From: Deltaproteobacteria bacterium
GTDB taxonomy: Bacteria; Desulfobacterota; Desulfomonilia; UBA1062
Direction: 5' to 3'
Assembly (NCBI GenBank): GCA_018433085.1
Contig: JAHDRW010000011.1
Span: 1-55,223 of the forward strand
Length of the DNA: 55,223 nucleotides
Shown piece after piece: positions 51,742 to 55,223 of this stretch. The notes under the pieces were generated by a model that saw nothing but the letters and a program-made list of their open reading frames with translations, ran no database searches and was not told the DNA's origin. Position 1 is the first letter of the stretch. Each line of letters opens with the position of its first letter. A program made the translations under genes and the position numbers.

Positions 51742-53096
51742 TCAGAAAAGCGAAGATCATCGTTCTTGACGATGAGCCGAATATCGTGGAGGTTATTCTC
51801 GCCAGGCTGGAGGCTCTGGGCTTCTGGGCCCGGGGGTTCACGGCAGCCGCCCAGGCCCTGAATGCCCTGAAGTCCGACAGCTTCCACGTGTTGCTCACGG
51901 ACCTCAAGATGCCCGACATGGACGGCATGGAGGTCCTGAAGCAGGCCAGGCAGATCGATCCGGACATCGAGGTTATCATCTTCACCGCCTACGGGTCCAT
52001 CGAGGGGGCGGTCGAGGCCATGAAGCAGGGCGCGCACGACTACCTGGTCAAGCCCTTCGAACCCATCGAGCTCATCGCCAAGATCGAAGGCGCCATCGAG
52101 AAACGGGAGCTCAAGCAGCGGGTGCGGTACCTGGAGCAGGAGGTCGAGGACCAGATCGAGCATCACATCTACGCGGAGAGCCCCGCCATGAAGAAGGTGC
52201 TGGCGCTCGCGAAGCAGGCGGCGAAATCGGACGCCACCGTGCTGGTGCTGGGCGAGTCGGGCACGGGCAAGGAGCTCATCGCCAAGATGCTCCATTACGA
52301 GAGCAACCGCAGGGACCGGAAATACGTGATCATGGACTGCGGCGCGACCCCGGCCTCCCTCATCGAGGCCGAGCTCTTCGGCTACACCAAGGGTGCCTTC
52401 ACCGGGGCCCTGCGGGACAAGCGGGGGATCATCGAGGAGGCCGACACCGGCACCCTGTTTATGGACGAGATCGGCAACATCTCGTCCGAGATGCAGACGC
52501 GCATGCTCCGGGTGCTGGAGACGGGAGAGTTCCGGCCCGTGGGTCAGGTGGAACAAAAGAAGGTCGACATCAGGTTCATCGCGGCCACGAACATCGATCT
52601 CAGGCAGAAGGTGAAGGAAGGAGACTTCCGGGAGGACCTCTACTACCGGCTCAAGGTGATCACCATAGACATCCCCCCTTTACGGGAGCGGAAGGAAGAC
52701 ATTCCCGGGCTTTCGCAGATTTTTCTCACCGAGTTCTGCAACCGGGCCGGCAAACGGATCACGGGCTTCAGCAAGGAGGCGGTGAACCTGCTCATGGGTC
52801 ACCGGTGGTCGGGCAACGTGCGCGAGCTCAAGAACGTTATCGAGTCGTCCGTGGTGCTTTGCAGGGACGAGGTGATCACCCCAGACGACATCTACCTGCA
52901 CGATCTGGGGAGAACGGACGCGGACGAAGACGAGCTCAACCCCCTGGAGGCGCAGGAGAGGGCCATGGTGCTGGACGCCCTGAGAAAGGCGAAGTGGGTC
53001 CAGAAGGACGCGGCCGATATCCTGGGCATCTCGCGGCGGGTCATGCACTACAAGATCAAGAAGTTCAAGATACAGGCGGACAAGAAGTTCGCATAA
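51738..53096 (+). CDS. Sigma54-dependent response regulator (GlrR-like)
   Basis: A 452-residue activator. The receiver domain has VLDDEPN and phospho-Asp in LTDLKMPDMDG, with Lys in VKPFEP. The AAA+ domain has GESGTGKELIA (Walker A), the sigma54-contact motif KGAFTGA and TLFMDEIGNI (Walker B). A Fis-type helix-turn-helix ends the protein (DAADILGISRRVMHYKIKKF). ATGA overlap with the lipoprotein gene. Confidence 0.92.
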   Translation: MIRKAKIIVLDDEPNIVEVILARLEALGFWARGFTAAAQALNALKSDSFHVLLTDLKMPDMDGMEVLKQARQIDPDIEVIIFTAYGSIEGAVEAMKQGAHDYLVKPFEPIELIAKIEGAIEKRELKQRVRYLEQEVEDQIEHHIYAESPAMKKVLALAKQAAKSDATVLVLGESGTGKELIAKMLHYESNRRDRKYVIMDCGATPASLIEAELFGYTKGAFTGALRDKRGIIEEADTGTLFMDEIGNISSEMQTRMLRVLETGEFRPVGQVEQKKVDIRFIAATNIDLRQKVKEGDFREDLYYRLKVITIDIPPLRERKEDIPGLSQIFLTEFCNRAGKRITGFSKEAVNLLMGHRWSGNVRELKNVIESSVVLCRDEVITPDDIYLHDLGRTDADEDELNPLEAQERAMVLDALRKAKWVQKDAADILGISRRVMHYKIKKFKIQADKKFA

Positions 53097-53210
53097 TCCT
53101 GTTCCCCGTGCCACCCGCTGGATGACGGGACGGCTCTTCTTGCGGGGATACGGTCATTTCAGGGCAGGGCACCACCTTTTCACCGGGCCAAGGAAAGAAT
53201 GCCCGTGAGA

Positions 53211-53232
53211 CCGCCTCGCCGGAGACGGTTTT
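53211..53232 (+). terminator. Terminator after the GlrR-like gene
   Basis: CCGCCTC (53211-53217) pairs with GAGACGG (53222-53228) with one mismatch, followed by TTTT. It lies between the convergent stops of the two sigma54 regulators. Confidence 0.5.
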
Positions 53233-53242
53233 CCCCTCCAAG

Positions 53243-54592
53243 CTACTCTTCTCTTCTGTCCATCTTCCGGTACAGGGTCCGGGTCGATATGCCGAGCAGC
53301 TTGGAGGCGAGTCCCTTGTCACCCCCGGTGCGTTTGAGCGTCTCTTCCATGAGGATCCTCTCGACTTCCTCGAGGGGTGTGCCCAGGGGAACGGTAACCG
53401 ACTCGGCCACCCTGGTGCCGCACCGGGCGAGCTCCCGGGGAAGGTCGTCGGCACCGACGATCCCGTCCCTGTCGAGGACCACGCACCGTTCGATCACGTT
53501 TTCCAGCTCGCGCACGTTGCCCGGCCATTCGTAGGAGAGGAGCAGCTCCATGGCCTTGGATTCGATCCCGTCGATGTCCTTGGCGTTTTTCTTGGAAAAC
53601 CGGTTGATAAAATGCTGCACCAGGTTCGGCACGTCCTCCCTGCGTTCCTTCAGGCAGGGCAGCTTGATCGTGATGACGTTGAGCCTCCAGTAGAGATCCT
53701 CCCGGAACAGCCCCTCCTTGACCATGGCCGAGAGGTCTTTGTTCGTGGCCGCGATGATCCGGGTGTCGGTATGAATAGACTTGTTGTTGCCCAGGCGCTC
53801 GAAATTGCCCTCCTGGAGGATCCTCAGCAGCTTGACTTGGACGGCCTGGGGGACCTCCCCGATCTCGTCGAGGAAGATGCTGGACTTGTCCGCCGCCTCG
53901 AAGCGGCCTTCCTTGCGCGCTGTAGCGCCGGTGAAAGCGCCCTTTTCGTAACCGAAGAGTTCCGACTCGATGAGGGTCTCGGGTATCGCCGCGCAGTTCA
54001 CCTTCACCATGGGCCTGGCCCCCCGGGGGGAGAGCTGGTGGATCATGTCGGCGATCACCTCCTTGCCGGTGCCCGACTCCCCCAGGATCAGGACCGTGGC
54101 CTGGCTGGGGGCCACCTGTCGCACGAGCTCCACGATGCTCCTCATCCGGGGGCTCGAGGACTCGACGAGCGGGCCCGACTCGAAGGCCTCGATCCGCTCC
54201 TTCATCCGGATGTTGTCTATGGTCAGGATCTGCTTTTCGATGGCCTTGTTGACCGCCTTGAGGATATCGGCCTTCTTGAACGGCTTGGTGATGTAGTCGT
54301 ATGCCCCCTGCTTCATGGAATCGACCGCGGTGTCCACCGAGGCATAGCCCGTGATGATGATGACCTCGGTGAAGGGCGACACGGACTTGCACACCTTAAG
54401 CAGCTCCACGCCGTCCATCCCGGCCATTCGTATATCGGTGATCAGGAGGTCGACGCCACCCTGCCGGATGACCTTGAAGGCCTCGTCACCGTTGGATGCC
54501 GTCTCCACCGAGAACCCTTCCTTGCCCAGGATCTTCTGCAGGGACTCTCGTATGCCTATCTCGTCGTCTACGACTAGGATCTTCTTGTTCAT
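53243..54592 (-). CDS. NtrC-family sigma54-dependent response regulator
   Basis: A 449-residue activator. The receiver has VVDDEIGIRE, phospho-Asp in LITDIRMAGMDG and TKPFKK. The AAA+ domain has GESGTGKEVIADM, KGAFTGAT and SIFLDEIGEV. The C-terminal Fis-type helix is GLASKLLGISTRTLYRKMD. Its kinase is not in view; the partial gene upstream (ATGA overlap) is not a kinase as far as visible. Confidence 0.93.
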   Translation of the reverse strand: MNKKILVVDDEIGIRESLQKILGKEGFSVETASNGDEAFKVIRQGGVDLLITDIRMAGMDGVELLKVCKSVSPFTEVIIITGYASVDTAVDSMKQGAYDYITKPFKKADILKAVNKAIEKQILTIDNIRMKERIEAFESGPLVESSSPRMRSIVELVRQVAPSQATVLILGESGTGKEVIADMIHQLSPRGARPMVKVNCAAIPETLIESELFGYEKGAFTGATARKEGRFEAADKSSIFLDEIGEVPQAVQVKLLRILQEGNFERLGNNKSIHTDTRIIAATNKDLSAMVKEGLFREDLYWRLNVITIKLPCLKERREDVPNLVQHFINRFSKKNAKDIDGIESKAMELLLSYEWPGNVRELENVIERCVVLDRDGIVGADDLPRELARCGTRVAESVTVPLGTPLEEVERILMEETLKRTGGDKGLASKLLGISTRTLYRKMDRREE

Positions 54593-55223
54593 GGCACAAA
54601 CGGGTCCTTTCCCATCCCGGCAGCGACCTCCCGCCGTCCATCGCCGCTTACGGCGACCTTCTCGAACACGGCGCCGCCCCTGCCGTCGGGGGCGTAGAGA
54701 TAGTAGGTGCCGGCAGGGATGTCGTCGAACACAAACCGGTTTTTCTTGTCAGGGCGCACTGAATAGCGCATCGAGTTTCTCTTCAGCTCCGCGAGCGAGG
54801 CCTTAAGATGGTTCTGAAGGCGCTCCTTCCCGGCGGTGAAGGCCGCAAGCGCCTTTGCGTGGGCACTTTCTCTCGCCTTCACGTCCGCCTCGGCCTGGTC
54901 GATGGTATTTGCAAGGGGTTTGAGCTGCCGGGAAAAGGCGGACAGGAAGTCCCGCACCTCGACCTGGCCCTTGTAGCCCTTCTGATCGGCGAAATGCATG
55001 TCGATGATCTCGATGCCGAACTGCTCCGTGGCATCGGTCTTGAGCGCATTGATCTCTTCACCGGTGAGCTCGCTGATGAAAAACGAGAGCCGCTCGGGAT
55101 CATGGCCCCGGTTGGTCATGGTCTCTCCGGGGCCCACCCCGGAGATCAAGGTTTCGGGGTGGATGAACTCGAGCACGAGCGAGGTGGTGGTGGGAAGGGC
55201 CTTGCCTCCCACCCGCGGCGTGT
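54589..55223 (-). CDS. Hypothetical protein, 5' end beyond the window
   Basis: At least 210 codons, open to the right edge with no stop. A helical middle part (ANTIDQAEADVKARESAHAKALAA) is followed by a beta part, FVFDDIPAGTYYLYAPDGRGG, resembling carboxypeptidase-regulatory or Cna-B-like domains. Its stop overlaps the regulator start (ATGA). Family not recognised. Confidence 0.6.
   Translation of the reverse strand, partial: TPRVGGKALPTTTSLVLEFIHPETLISGVGPGETMTNRGHDPERLSFFISELTGEEINALKTDATEQFGIEIIDMHFADQKGYKGQVEVRDFLSAFSRQLKPLANTIDQAEADVKARESAHAKALAAFTAGKERLQNHLKASLAELKRNSMRYSVRPDKKNRFVFDDIPAGTYYLYAPDGRGGAVFEKVAVSGDGRREVAAGMGKDPFVP

Noticed and set aside
1..55223. CRISPR arrays, prophage, intact insertion sequences
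   Set aside because: No regularly spaced repeats, transposase, integrase or phage structural genes were seen.

Overview
The window is a GC-rich stretch of bacterial chromosome with about 54 supportable protein genes, one tRNA and no phage, CRISPR array or intact transposon. The gene content points to a diderm anaerobe, most likely a deltaproteobacterium-like (Desulfobacterota) lineage. An outer membrane is implied by LolA, MCE/MlaD and lipoprotein genes. Anaerobic life is implied by flavodiiron protein, rubredoxin, two ferritin-like/rubrerythrin proteins and FeoAB. Two sigma54 activators and an HDOD signalling protein fit the same lineage. This placement is inferred from gene families only.

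Layout. Bases 1-4030: a gene start running off the left edge, a gene-poor leader, a YgbA-like gene divergent from a Fur-family regulator, then feoA-feoB. Bases 4468-5226: three tandem DUF1328-type two-helix membrane peptides. Bases 5404-10625: a translationally coupled sugar cluster (GT4 glycosyltransferase, DUF5752, TreT-like trehalose synthase, glycogen-debranching enzyme). Bases 10688-17086: FAD oxidoreductase, polysaccharide pyruvyl transferase family protein, monooxygenase-fold protein, long CoA-transferase and a MEMO/AmrB protein. Bases 17288-19160: rplM-rpsI-argC, leftward. Bases 19500-24018: receiver-only regulator, nucleotidyltransferase, DUF2804 protein and a large HDOD-GAF-HisKA protein. 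Bases 24087-28975: ispG-proS-rel.

Bases 28993-30212 hold a lipoprotein, rpmB and tRNA-Leu(GAG). Bases 30512-33966 are an oxygen-defence cluster: ferritin-like protein, flavodiiron protein, rubredoxin (a 53-residue gene), a TIGR02757 protein and rubrerythrin. Bases 34422-38963, leftward: rpe, a TPR lipoprotein, an MCE protein and an exported Trp-Pro repeat protein. Bases 39068-42334: sir2-aroE-a 54-residue Cys-rich ORF-def-fmt. Bases 42589-49137: acyltransferase fusion-RNase J-uppP-ftsK-lolA. Bases 49141-49377 carry the 3' remnant of a second PlsC-type gene cut off exactly at a perfect 26-bp inverted repeat. Bases 49429-55223: a miniature flagellar-rod-like protein, a GlrK-QseG-GlrR-like module (kinase, lipoprotein, sigma54 activator), then a convergent second sigma54 response regulator and a partial gene.

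The most unusual items are the HDOD protein, which has a HisKA helix but no ATPase domain and a tail with three GFEDY motifs; the REP-like palindrome at the broken plsC; the Trp-Pro repeat protein with its MCE/TPR neighbours; the zinc-ribbon acyltransferase fusion; the mini rod protein; and the small Cys-rich ORF coupled to aroE.
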